Shown here piece by piece: positions 53,382 to 61,891 of a stretch of DNA of 64,000 nucleotides; within the stretch, counting starts at the first letter, position 1, and every line of letters starts with the position of its first letter. Source of the DNA: Thermocatellispora tengchongensis (GTDB lineage Bacteria > Actinomycetota > Actinomycetes > Streptosporangiales > Streptosporangiaceae); assembly GCF_014202315.1 (NCBI RefSeq), contig NZ_JACHGN010000005.1, positions 1 to 64,000 of the forward strand. The letters run 5' to 3'. The position numbers and the translations under genes were made by a program. The notes beneath the pieces were generated by a model. It ran no database searches. It was given only the letters and a program-made list of their open reading frames with translations, and was not told where the DNA came from.

Positions 53382-53513
53382 ATGCGCCGATACCTGACAC
53401 TCGCCGCCCTTGCTGTACTTTTGTCGGCCTTCGTGGCCACTCCTGCACATGCTACGGCCGCCGAGGCCCCGGGGTCTTCCCTTAGCTCCTTCGGAGTCCC
53501 CATTTGCTGTTAG
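53382..53513 (+). CDS. 43-aa secreted small peptide (candidate signal precursor)
   Basis: Too short for most gene finders. MRRYLTLAALAVLLSAF begins a clean Sec signal peptide ending PAHA (residue 24), leaving TAAEAPGSSLSSFGVPICC. GCGGAG stands about 8 nt before the ATG. The stop overlaps the convergent PucR stop by two bases. Its divergent neighbour is the HTH-TPR regulator. The mature part has Ser and a terminal Cys pair; lanthipeptide-like or a surface peptide are alternatives, though no modification enzyme is nearby. Signalling role is inferred from layout. Confidence 0.65.
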   Translation: MRRYLTLAALAVLLSAFVATPAHATAAEAPGSSLSSFGVPICC

Positions 53514-55024
53514 CCTGCGCGTAAGGCGAGGAACATGTCCACGCGGTCGGTCATCGTCGACAGGTCGCGCCCGGTCAGTTCCTCTACCCTCCGGATGCGG
53601 TATCGCACCGTGTTCACATGTACGTGCATACGCTCGGCACACGCGTTCCACGAGCCCGCGCACTCGAGGAACGTGCCGAGCGTTCGCACGAGCTCCGACT
53701 GGTGCCGGCGGTCGTAGTCGAACAGCGGCTCCAGCAGGCGCGCGGCGAAGGTCCGGCGCACGTCGTCGGGCACGGTGGCGAGCAGAAGCGTGTGCGTGTA
53801 GATTTCATCGCTGGTGACCAGGCCGCCGTTACGCATCTCGGCCAGGCGCCGGGCGTGCCGCGCCTCCTCGATCCCGCCGCGCAGGGCCCCCGGCCCGCTC
53901 AGCGTGGCGCTCATGCCCACCGACAGCCGCAGGCCGGGCACCCCGGCCGAGAGCGCGGCGATCCCTTCGCCGATCCGCCGGGCCAGCTCGCCGGGGCCGG
54001 CGCCGGGGTCGTCCAGCGGCACCAGGGCGAGCGCGCCGTCGGCGTGGACGGGCGCCACGATCCGCCGCCCGAGCAGCTCCTCCACGATCCGGCCGCCGAG
54101 CGTCGCCCGGTCGGGTCCCCTGGTGGCCTCGGCGCGGGCGGCCGTGGCGCTGAGCACGCAGTAGGGCTCGTCGGGGCCGATGCCGCAGGTGCGCAGGCGC
54201 GCGGCCACCTCTCCCGGCTCCCCGCCCACCGCCACCGCGCCGATGAGCTGCTCGGCCAGCCTGCGCTCGACCCGCCGCCCCTCCTCCATCCGGGTGCGTT
54301 CCAGGGCCACGCACGCGGCCAGCTCGTAGCCGACGTCGGCCCGCTCGGCCAGGTCGCCCGCGCACACCAGCGCCCACCCGGCCGCCCGGTGGGCCCGGCC
54401 CACCCCGAAGATCGTGTAGGTGCCCTCGGGCAGCCGCACGACGTGCGGCAGGCGGGGTGCGAGCAGGTACTCCCTGGCCAGCCGGGCGGTCGGCAGCCCG
54501 GCCTGGTCGCCGGCGATCACCTCGCCGACGGCCGAGACGACCGCGCCGCGTACGTCCAGCTCGCGCACCATGAGCGCGAACAGCTCGGCCAGCCCGGCGC
54601 CCTCGGCGACCGCGGCCACGATGCGGCGGTGGCGGCCGAGCGCGTCGCGCATGTCGGCGGCCAGCCGGGCGGCCAGCAGCTCGCTGATGCTCTTGAACGA
54701 CACCTCGGTGGGCACGGCCAGCAGCGGCAGCCGGTGCGCGCGGCATGCCTCGACGAAGTCGGCCGGGACCTCGCCCAGCCGGGCCAGACCGGCCCCGACG
54801 GCAACCACGCCGCCCTCGGCCAGCGCCGCGGCGAACGGCTCGGAGTCGCCCGGCCCCTGCCGCCACATCAGCCCGGTGAGCACCAGCTCGCCGCCGGCCA
54901 GGTAGCGGCGCGGGTCGGGCAGGTCGGTGATGTGCACGGCGGTGAACTCGCGGTCCAGATGCTCCGCACCGGACAGGACGGTGATGCCGAGTTCGCCGAT
55001 CGCGAGCAGATCACGGATGCGCAC
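53510..55024 (-). CDS. PucR-family transcriptional regulator
   Basis: 504 aa from GTG 55024. N-terminal purine-catabolism regulatory domain (LAIGELGITVLSGAEHLDREFTAVHITDL region, with LTGLMWRQGPGD), a middle GGDEF-like/CdaR-type part, and a C-terminal HTH (TLGTFLECAGSWNACAERM, VHVNTVRYRIRRVEELTG). PucR activates purine degradation genes in bacilli. Here it is divergent from the xanthine dehydrogenase subunit gene 184 bp away, supporting that target. A hydrophilic, non-conserved frame upstream of the GTG is excluded. Confidence 0.9.
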   Translation of the reverse strand: MRIRDLLAIGELGITVLSGAEHLDREFTAVHITDLPDPRRYLAGGELVLTGLMWRQGPGDSEPFAAALAEGGVVAVGAGLARLGEVPADFVEACRAHRLPLLAVPTEVSFKSISELLAARLAADMRDALGRHRRIVAAVAEGAGLAELFALMVRELDVRGAVVSAVGEVIAGDQAGLPTARLAREYLLAPRLPHVVRLPEGTYTIFGVGRAHRAAGWALVCAGDLAERADVGYELAACVALERTRMEEGRRVERRLAEQLIGAVAVGGEPGEVAARLRTCGIGPDEPYCVLSATAARAEATRGPDRATLGGRIVEELLGRRIVAPVHADGALALVPLDDPGAGPGELARRIGEGIAALSAGVPGLRLSVGMSATLSGPGALRGGIEEARHARRLAEMRNGGLVTSDEIYTHTLLLATVPDDVRRTFAARLLEPLFDYDRRHQSELVRTLGTFLECAGSWNACAERMHVHVNTVRYRIRRVEELTGRDLSTMTDRVDMFLALRAG

Positions 55025-55208
55025 AGCAAAGCGTAACCCGGCGGGTTTGGAGGAAGATACAAGCCCGCTGCGCCGCCGGGCCCGGCGTTTCATCGCGCCC
55101 GTGCCTAGGCCGAGGCCGGCCGGGCTGGTGTACTGCCGCTGTGAGGGAGCGTAGCGGGCGAGCCGATGGGCACGGCGGCATGCCCTCGGCCCCGGCGGAG
55201 GAGGGGCC

Positions 55209-57434
55209 GTGAGCGGCATGGACACGCGCGTGGCGGGGGGCGTGGGCGCGAGCGCTCTGCGTCCTGACGGCACGCTGAAGGTGACCGGGGAGTTCGCGTA
55301 CTCCTCCGATCTGTGGCTGGACGACATGGTCTGGGGTGTGACGCTGCGCAGCCCGCACCCGTCCGCGCGCATCCGCTCGATCGACGTGACGCCCGCGCTG
55401 GCGATGCCGGGCGTGCTGTGCGCGCTCACCCACGAGGACGTGCCCGGCCTGAAGTTCCACGGGCTCGACCACCCCGACACGCCGGTGCTGGCCATCGACC
55501 GGGTGCGCTACCAGGGCGAGCCGGTGGCGCTCGTCGCGGCCGACCATCCCGAGCGGGCCAGGCGGGCGGCGGCGGCGATCGTGGTGGACTACGAGGTGAC
55601 CGAGGCCGTCACCGACCCGTGGCGGGCCGCGTTCGACCCCTCCTGTCCCAAGGTGCAGGAGGGCGGCAACGTGCTGCGGCACCAGCCGGTGCGGGTGGGC
55701 TCGGTGTTCGAGGCGCCGGTGGTGGTGACCGGCGAGTACGAGGTCGGCATGCAGGACCAGGCGCCCCTGGGCCCGGAGTCGGGCCTGGCGGTGCCCGCCG
55801 AGGACGGCGGCGTCGATCTGTTCGTCGCCACCCAGTGGCTGCACGTGGACCGCGACCAGATCGCGCCGTGCCTGGGCCTGCCGCCGGAGAAGGTGCGCAT
55901 GACGCTGGCGGGCGTGGGCGGCGCGTTCGGCGCCCGCGAGGACCTGTCGATGCAGATCCACGCGTGCATGCTCGCGCTGCGCACCGGCCGCCCGGTGAAG
56001 ATCGTCTACGGCCGGGAGGAGTCGTTCTTCGGGCACGTCCACCGGCACCCGGCCCGGATGCGCTACGAGCACGGCGCGACCGAGGACGGCCGGCTGGTCT
56101 ACGTCAAGGCGGAGATCCTGCTCGACGGCGGGGCGTACCGCTCCTCCTCCCCCGCCGTGGTCGGCAACGCGGCCTCGCTGGGCGCCGGGCCGTACGAGGT
56201 GCCCAACGTGGCGATCGACGCGTACGGGGTGTACACCAACAACCCGCCGTGCGGGGCGATGCGCGGGTTCGGCGCGGTGCAGGCGTGCTTCGCCTACGAG
56301 TCGCAGATGGACAAGCTGGCCGAGGCGTGCGGGATCTCGCCGGTCGAGGTGCGGGTGCGCAACGCGGTCTCCCAGGGCTCCAGGCTGATCACCGGCCAGG
56401 TCATCGACTCCCCGGCGCCGCTCGCGGAGATGCTGCGCGAGCTGGAGGCGTTCCCGCTGCCCGAGGAGCCGGCCGCCGGCGGGCGCGACCTGCGCGCGCT
56501 GCCGGGCGGGGTGGCGCAGACCACCCACGGCGAGGGCGTGCGGCGCGGCGTGGGCTACGGCGTCGGGATCAAGAACATCTGCTTCTCGGAGGGGTTCGAC
56601 GACTTCTCCACCGCCCGGGTACGCGTCGAGCTCGCGGGCGGCGAGCCGCACGTGCTCGTGCACACCGCCGCGGCCGAGGTGGGCCAGGGCCTGGTCACGG
56701 TGCAGGCGCAGATCGCGCGCACCGAGCTGGGCATCGACCGGGTGACGGTCGCCCCGGCCGACACCCGGGTCGGCTCGGCGGGCTCCTCGTCCGCCTCGCG
56801 CCAGTCGTACGTCACCGGCGGCGCGGTCAAGGCCGCCTGCGAGGCGGTGCGCGCGCGGCTGGACAAGCTGGCCGAGGAGAACCCGGGCCTCACGCTGCCC
56901 GAGCTGCTGGAGCGATCCGGGCCGGTGGAGGAGACGCGGGAGTACCGGCACCGGCCGACGTACCCGATGGACCCGGTCACCGGGCAGGGCGACTCGCACA
57001 CCCAGCTCGCGCTGTGCGTGCACCGCGCGGTGGTGGACGTGGACGTGGAGCTGGGCCTGGTGAAGGTGGTCGAGCTGGCCGCGGTGCAGGACGTGGGCCG
57101 GGTCCTCAACCCGCTGGCGCTCGAGGGCCAGATCCACGGCGGCACGGCGCAGGGGCTCGGGCTGGCGCTGATGGAGGAGATCCAGGTGGTGGACGGGCGG
57201 GTGCGCAACCCGTCGTTCACCGACTACCTGATCCCCACCATCCTGGACATGCCGCCGATGCGGGTGTCGATCCTGGAGAACGCCGACCCGGCCGCGCCGT
57301 ACGGGCTGCGCGGGGCGGGCGAGCCGCCGACGCTGTCCTCGACGCCCGCCATCGCCGCGGCCGTGCGTGCCGCGACCGGCCGGCCGCTGCCGCGGGTGCC
57401 GATCCGGCCCCAGGACATCGCCCTGCCCGCCTAG
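55209..57434 (+). CDS. Xanthine dehydrogenase molybdopterin subunit
   Basis: 741 aa, the usual length of the molybdenum-binding subunit. Motifs: VGGAFGAREDL, CGAMRGFGAVQ, GQGLVTVQAQ region, the ALEGQIHGG region and GAGEPPTLSSTPAIAAA, whose Glu is the catalytic base. It oxidises hypoxanthine/xanthine to urate with a Mo-cofactor. The FAD and iron-sulfur subunits are not in the window, so they must be encoded elsewhere. GTG start 184 bp from pucR; probably PucR controlled. Confidence 0.92.
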   Translation: MSGMDTRVAGGVGASALRPDGTLKVTGEFAYSSDLWLDDMVWGVTLRSPHPSARIRSIDVTPALAMPGVLCALTHEDVPGLKFHGLDHPDTPVLAIDRVRYQGEPVALVAADHPERARRAAAAIVVDYEVTEAVTDPWRAAFDPSCPKVQEGGNVLRHQPVRVGSVFEAPVVVTGEYEVGMQDQAPLGPESGLAVPAEDGGVDLFVATQWLHVDRDQIAPCLGLPPEKVRMTLAGVGGAFGAREDLSMQIHACMLALRTGRPVKIVYGREESFFGHVHRHPARMRYEHGATEDGRLVYVKAEILLDGGAYRSSSPAVVGNAASLGAGPYEVPNVAIDAYGVYTNNPPCGAMRGFGAVQACFAYESQMDKLAEACGISPVEVRVRNAVSQGSRLITGQVIDSPAPLAEMLRELEAFPLPEEPAAGGRDLRALPGGVAQTTHGEGVRRGVGYGVGIKNICFSEGFDDFSTARVRVELAGGEPHVLVHTAAAEVGQGLVTVQAQIARTELGIDRVTVAPADTRVGSAGSSSASRQSYVTGGAVKAACEAVRARLDKLAEENPGLTLPELLERSGPVEETREYRHRPTYPMDPVTGQGDSHTQLALCVHRAVVDVDVELGLVKVVELAAVQDVGRVLNPLALEGQIHGGTAQGLGLALMEEIQVVDGRVRNPSFTDYLIPTILDMPPMRVSILENADPAAPYGLRGAGEPPTLSSTPAIAAAVRAATGRPLPRVPIRPQDIALPA

Positions 57435-57469
57435 CCGAGGGCAGGGGTCACAGACCTAGAGGGCAGGGG

Positions 57470-58657
57470 TCACAGCTCGTCCGCGTCGCAGGCCACGCCG
57501 TCGCGGTCCTTGTCGGGGTACCACGCGTACTCCTCGTGGCTCTCGCGGTAGTAGGGCCCGAAGCCGGCCGCGACGGCCTCCCTGCAGCTCGGGAAGCGCT
57601 GGTCCAGCGCGCCGCCGAGGGTGCTGCTGGGGTTGGCGCTCGGCCGGGTGCCGACGGGCGGGGGCGAGGACCGGGTCACCGGGCCGGTGGACGGCACTCC
57701 GGTGGACTGTCCGGGGGCGGTGGCCTGGCCGGTCGCCGAGGGCTGCTGGGCGGGGCCGGTGGCCGGACCGGTCGCCGGGCCGGTGGCCGGGCCGGTGGCC
57801 GGGCCGGTGGCCGGGCCGGTCGGCTGGCCGGGGGCCGTGGGCTGACCGGTCGGCTGACCGGTGGACTGGCCGGGGGCGGTGGGCTGACCGGTCTGTACGC
57901 CCGCGCCGAGCAGCTCGGCGACGAGCGCGTCGGCGGCCTCCTTGGTGTAGGAGCCGGAGATGCTCAGGCTGTCCTCGGTGATCGCCTGGGTGACGGTGGG
58001 GACGGCCACGACCTTCGAGCCGGTGACGATGGCGATCTGCTTCTTCAGCACCTCCCGGGTCAGCTCGGCGACCTGCTCGCGGAACGGCGAGGGGAGCGCG
58101 ACGCGCACGGCGTACGTGCCGTCCTGCTGCCTGACCGCCTCGACCCGGTGCACCGAGGTCACCTTGACGCCGCTGGCCAGCATGTAGCAGGTGGTGCCCT
58201 CCTCGTCGAGCACCGCGCGCTGCCCCGGGCAGGGGGCGGGCTGGGAGCTGGTGACGGGCGCGAAGAAGATCGGCACGGCGAGCCGCTTGGGCCGCTCTCC
58301 GCCCGGCAGCATGTCGGGGTTGGTGGTCATCAGCACCGCGACCGTGGCCAGGATGCCGGTCACCACGACCACGATGACCAGGGCGGCGGCCAGCAGGACG
58401 GTGGTGAGCCGGCTGGCCCGAGGCCCGTCGTCGGCGGGCTCCTTCTTCTCCTTCTCAGAGCCCTTCTCCGGGCCCTGTTCCGGGCCCTGCCCCGGGCCCT
58501 GTCCCAGGCCCTGCCCCGGGCCCTCTGCCGGGCCGTGCCCCGGGCCCTCGCCCAGGCCCGGTCCCGGGCCCTGCTCGAAACCCCGCTCAGGCACGTCCTC
58601 CGCCATGGCGGCGCCTGGCGGTCCCGGAGGCAGGTCCGGGACCGGCTGCTTGTCCAT
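57470..58657 (-). CDS. Membrane protein with SecDF-P1-head-like domain and C-terminal excalibur domain
   Basis: 395 aa. Gly-Pro-rich acidic N-terminus with GPGQG-type repeats (about 25-65), one membrane helix (about 84-108, TVLLAAALVIVVVVTGILA), and an extracellular domain at about 120-250. In it, LKKQIAIVTGSKVVAVPTV and EDSLSISGSYTKEAADALVAELL match the SecD/SecF P1 head. A GPATGP repeat linker follows, then FPSCREAVAAGFGPYY with the Asp-rich DKDRDGVACD of an excalibur calcium site. Role unknown; envelope-linked. Confidence 0.8.
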   Translation of the reverse strand: MDKQPVPDLPPGPPGAAMAEDVPERGFEQGPGPGLGEGPGHGPAEGPGQGLGQGPGQGPEQGPEKGSEKEKKEPADDGPRASRLTTVLLAAALVIVVVVTGILATVAVLMTTNPDMLPGGERPKRLAVPIFFAPVTSSQPAPCPGQRAVLDEEGTTCYMLASGVKVTSVHRVEAVRQQDGTYAVRVALPSPFREQVAELTREVLKKQIAIVTGSKVVAVPTVTQAITEDSLSISGSYTKEAADALVAELLGAGVQTGQPTAPGQSTGQPTGQPTAPGQPTGPATGPATGPATGPATGPATGPAQQPSATGQATAPGQSTGVPSTGPVTRSSPPPVGTRPSANPSSTLGGALDQRFPSCREAVAAGFGPYYRESHEEYAWYPDKDRDGVACDADEL

Positions 58658-58854
58658 CGGTTCGACCCCACATCCCAGCCGTCACTCGCGGGAGAGCCTA
58701 CCGATCCCGTGGACGGGCGGGTAACCCGTGAGTCACGGGGGCTCTGACTGACAGATTGTCATCATCGGCGGCCCATTGGAGGCACTGTGCGCGTGGTGCT
58801 CGACGCTGCGGGAACGGACAGTGAAAGGGAGGGACCGGCCGCACAGGAGGAGTC

Positions 58855-59970
58855 GTGAGGATCGGAGTTCCCCGCGAGATCAAGAGCAACGAGTACCGCG
58901 TCGCGCTGACGCCGGCGGGCGCGCACGAGTTCGTGCGCCACGGCCACGAGGTCATCGTCGAGCGCGGGGCCGGGGTCGGGTCGGCGATCCCGGACGACCA
59001 GTTCACGGCGGCCGGTGCGACGATCGTGCCGTCGGCCGAGGAGGTGTGGGAGCGCGGCGAGCTGGTGCTGAAGGTCAAGGAGCCGGTGCCCGAGGAGTAC
59101 CCGCGGATGCGCAAGGGGCAGGTGCTGTTCACCTACCTGCACCTCGCGGCGTCCGCGGAGCTGACCCGGGCGCTGCTCGACTCGGGCGTCACCGCCGTCG
59201 CCTACGAGACCGTGCAGACCCCGGGCGGCTTCCTGCCGCTGCTCGCCCCGATGTCGGAGGTCGCGGGCAGGCTCGCGCCGCAGGTCGGGGCGTACCACCT
59301 GATGATGCAGGGGGGCGGGCGCGGCGTGCTGATGGGCGGCGTGTCCGGCGTGCACGCGGCGCGTGTGGTCGTGATCGGCGCGGGCGTGTCGGGCATGAAC
59401 GCCGCGGCCATCGCGCTGGGCATGCAGGCCGAGGTGGTGCTGCTCGACCGCGACATCGACAGGCTGCGCCAGGCCGACATGATCTACCAGGGTGCGCTGC
59501 AGACGGTGGCGTCCAACACCTACGAGATCGAGCGTTCCATCGCCGAGGCCGACCTGGTCATCGGCGCGGTGCTCGTGCCCGGGGCGCGGGCGCCCAAGCT
59601 GATCACCAACGAGCAGGTGTCCCGGATGAAGCCGGGCTCGGTGCTGGTGGACATCTCCATCGACCAGGGCGGCTGTTTCGAGGACTCCCGGCCGACCACG
59701 CACGCCGACCCGGTCTTCCGGGTGCACGACTCGGTGTTCTACTGCGTGGCCAACATGCCGGGCGCGGTGCCGCACACCTCGACGTTCGCGCTGACCAACG
59801 TGACGCTGCCGTACGCGCTGGCCATCGCCGACAGCGGCTGGCGGGAGGCGCTGCGGGCCGACCCGTCGCTGGCCCGGGGCCTGAACGCGCACGAGGGCCA
59901 CCTGACCAGCGAGCCCGTGGCGGAAGCGCACGGGCTCGCGGCCACGCCGGTGGCCCGGGTGCTCGGCTAG
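58855..59970 (+). CDS. ald: Alanine dehydrogenase
   Basis: 371 aa, family length. The N-terminus [22 protein letters not shown] is diagnostic, with active-site Lys in LVLKVKEP, His in YLHLAA, and the nucleotide-binding [21 protein letters not shown]-terminal [17 protein letters not shown] is typical. NAD-dependent interconversion of alanine and pyruvate. GTG start with AGGAGG upstream; monocistronic. Confidence 0.96.
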   Translation: MRIGVPREIKSNEYRVALTPAGAHEFVRHGHEVIVERGAGVGSAIPDDQFTAAGATIVPSAEEVWERGELVLKVKEPVPEEYPRMRKGQVLFTYLHLAASAELTRALLDSGVTAVAYETVQTPGGFLPLLAPMSEVAGRLAPQVGAYHLMMQGGGRGVLMGGVSGVHAARVVVIGAGVSGMNAAAIALGMQAEVVLLDRDIDRLRQADMIYQGALQTVASNTYEIERSIAEADLVIGAVLVPGARAPKLITNEQVSRMKPGSVLVDISIDQGGCFEDSRPTTHADPVFRVHDSVFYCVANMPGAVPHTSTFALTNVTLPYALAIADSGWREALRADPSLARGLNAHEGHLTSEPVAEAHGLAATPVARVLG

Positions 59971-59974
59971 GGCG

Positions 59975-60682
59975 TCAGGACCCCTCCGACGCGCTGGGCG
60001 TCGGGATCGGCAGGTCGGTCGGCGTGTGCGTCGGCGTCGCCGTCGGCGAGGGCGCCACGGTCGGGATCGGGTTCTGCGCGGCCGTGTCGCTGGTGCCCTG
60101 GTCGCAGGCGGCGCCCAGCTCGGGGGTGTCGGGGCCGTTCTTGTACTTGGTGATGAACCTCGGCAGCCTCGGGTCGTCGGCGCTGTTCACCTTGAGCTGG
60201 TTGTTCCAGGAGCTGATCACGACCGGCGAGGGCAGCCCGGGGTACGGGCTGAGCAGCATGTAGTCGGAGGAGGCGAGCTCCTTGAGCTTGTCCACCTGCG
60301 CCTTGGGCAGGTCGGGCCGGTAGGTGATCCACACCGCGCCGTGCTCCATGGAGTGGACGGCGTTCTCGTTGTTGATCGGCTCCTCGTAGATGCCGCAGTT
60401 CTGCCACACCGGGTGGTGCTCGCCGCCCATCGGCGGGTTCTCGGCGTAGTTGACCTTCGTTTCCTTGTGCAGGCTGCCCGGGTACTTCGCGGTGACCACC
60501 GCGTCCAGCGAGGTCCTGGCCCGCTCGTTGATCAGATAGAAGGCCACCACCCCGACGATGAGCGCGATGACGAGTCCTCCCGCGCCCCACATGAGAAAGG
60601 CGGTTCTGCGCTCCTTCCGCTTCTGCTCGGCCCGCACCTTGGCCAGGTGCTCCCGCCTCGCCTGGGTCCTGTCCTTCGCCAT
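59975..60682 (-). CDS. DUF3105 membrane-anchored protein
   Basis: 235 aa from ATG 60682 (GGAGGAACG upstream). Basic N-terminus, a membrane helix (about 30-53, [19 protein letters not shown]), and the DUF3105 domain with [16 protein letters not shown] and [15 protein letters not shown]. These His/Cys motifs could bind a metal. The C-terminus is a Pro/Thr-rich tail. It faces the DUF305 gene across 123 bp; the two often travel together (from general knowledge), suggesting a linked, probably metal-related, envelope role. Confidence 0.88.
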   Translation of the reverse strand: MAKDRTQARREHLAKVRAEQKRKERRTAFLMWGAGGLVIALIVGVVAFYLINERARTSLDAVVTAKYPGSLHKETKVNYAENPPMGGEHHPVWQNCGIYEEPINNENAVHSMEHGAVWITYRPDLPKAQVDKLKELASSDYMLLSPYPGLPSPVVISSWNNQLKVNSADDPRLPRFITKYKNGPDTPELGAACDQGTSDTAAQNPIPTVAPSPTATPTHTPTDLPIPTPSASEGS

Positions 60683-60805
60683 CGTTCCTCCGTCAGGGGG
60701 CTCAATCACCGGTCACCTTATGCCCTTTCGGCGTATGCGGGGAATAAGTGGTACGCGTGGTGGTTTACGGCAGACATCCGGGATCGTGGGTACCCTAAGT
60801 AAGCA

Positions 60806-61477
60806 ATGGACAAGCCCCTGGAACCGACCGGTGAGCAGGCGCCACGAGCGCGGCGGAGCCTCCCGTTGGCGATCCTCGGCATCTGCCTCCTCGCCGCCGC
60901 GGCGATCATCCTGATCGTCGGGCGCGCGGGCACGCCGACCGACGCCTCGCCCGAGGCGGGCTTCGCCCGCGACATGGGCACCCATCACGCCCAGGCCGTC
61001 GAGATGGCGTTCATCGTGCGCGACGCCACCGACGACGAGCGCGTACGGCAGCTCGCGTACGACATCATCGTGACGCAGACCGCGCAGCGCGGGATCTTCA
61101 TGGGGTGGCTGCAGCAGTGGGGGCTGAACCAGGCCACGGAACGGCCGCGCATGGCGTGGATGGCCGGGCACGGCCACACGGCGTCGGGGGCCGCCGTCAC
61201 GGCCGGGGCCGCGATGCCGGGCATGGCCACCTCGGCCGAGCTGGACAAGCTGCGGCAGGCCGAGGGGAAGGACGCGGAGATCCTGTTCCTGCAGTTGATG
61301 ATCCGCCATCACGAGGGGGGCGTGCAGATGGCCGACGCCCTGCAGCGGCTCTCCGAGCGCGAGGAGGTCGTCACCATGGCCCGGCACATCAGCGCCGGCC
61401 AGGCCGGCGAGATCAAGCTGATGACCGAGATGCTCGCGGCCCGCGGCGGCCGGCCGTACCCATCGATCCTGAAGTGA
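60806..61477 (+). CDS. DUF305 membrane-anchored protein
   Basis: 223 aa. Membrane helix at about 18-41 (LPLAILGICLLAAAAIILIVG), then a DUF305 domain: FARDMGTHHAQAVEMA and FLQLMIRHHEGGVQMADA, both four-helix parts with HH and Met that resemble copper/silver-binding proteins of this family. Exported domain. No ribosome binding site; TACCCT about 11 nt before the ATG hints at a short leader. Confidence 0.9.
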   Translation: MDKPLEPTGEQAPRARRSLPLAILGICLLAAAAIILIVGRAGTPTDASPEAGFARDMGTHHAQAVEMAFIVRDATDDERVRQLAYDIIVTQTAQRGIFMGWLQQWGLNQATERPRMAWMAGHGHTASGAAVTAGAAMPGMATSAELDKLRQAEGKDAEILFLQLMIRHHEGGVQMADALQRLSEREEVVTMARHISAGQAGEIKLMTEMLAARGGRPYPSILK

Positions 61478-61550
61478 GACCGGCGCGCCGCCCGCGCGCG
61501 CAGGACGATCAGGGCAGGATGGGAGCCCGATCAACAGGAGCGGAGCGACA

Positions 61551-61847
61551 GTGAACGAAGAGCCGGAGAGCCATCTCGAAGTGAGCATCTCCGCCGAGGT
61601 CGAAGCCGGGCAGTACGCAAACTTCGCGTCGGTGTGGCACACGCGGGATGGTTTCGTCCTGGACTTCGCGGTGATCACCCGGCCGCCGCAGCTCGCCGAC
61701 GATCCCCAGTCGGGGCAGCGCATCCTCAGCGTGCCCACACGGATCGTCAGCCGCATCCGCCTGCCTCCGAGCCAGGTCTTCGAGCTGATGAAGGCCCTGG
61801 AGCAGCAGCTCACGGCGTACGAGAAGGAGACCGGGCACAAGGTGTGA
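61551..61847 (+). CDS. DUF3467 family protein
   Basis: 98 aa. Segments YANFASVWHTRDGFVLDFAV and RIVSRIRLPPSQVFELMKAL match the family, in which a short beta-sandwich is followed by a helix. Function not established. GTG start with AGGAG about 12 nt upstream. Ends in a strong convergent terminator. Confidence 0.85.
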   Translation: MNEEPESHLEVSISAEVEAGQYANFASVWHTRDGFVLDFAVITRPPQLADDPQSGQRILSVPTRIVSRIRLPPSQVFELMKALEQQLTAYEKETGHKV

Positions 61848-61856
61848 GCCGCCCGG

Positions 61857-61885
61857 TCCCTCCCGGCGCGGCGCGCCGGGAGGGA
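61857..61885. terminator. Bidirectional terminator (DUF3467/aldolase)
   Basis: Perfect 13-bp stem TCCCTCCCGGCGC (61857-61869) and complement (61873-61885), three-nt loop, in the convergent gap. Confidence 0.8.
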
Positions 61886-61891
61886 GTGCGC

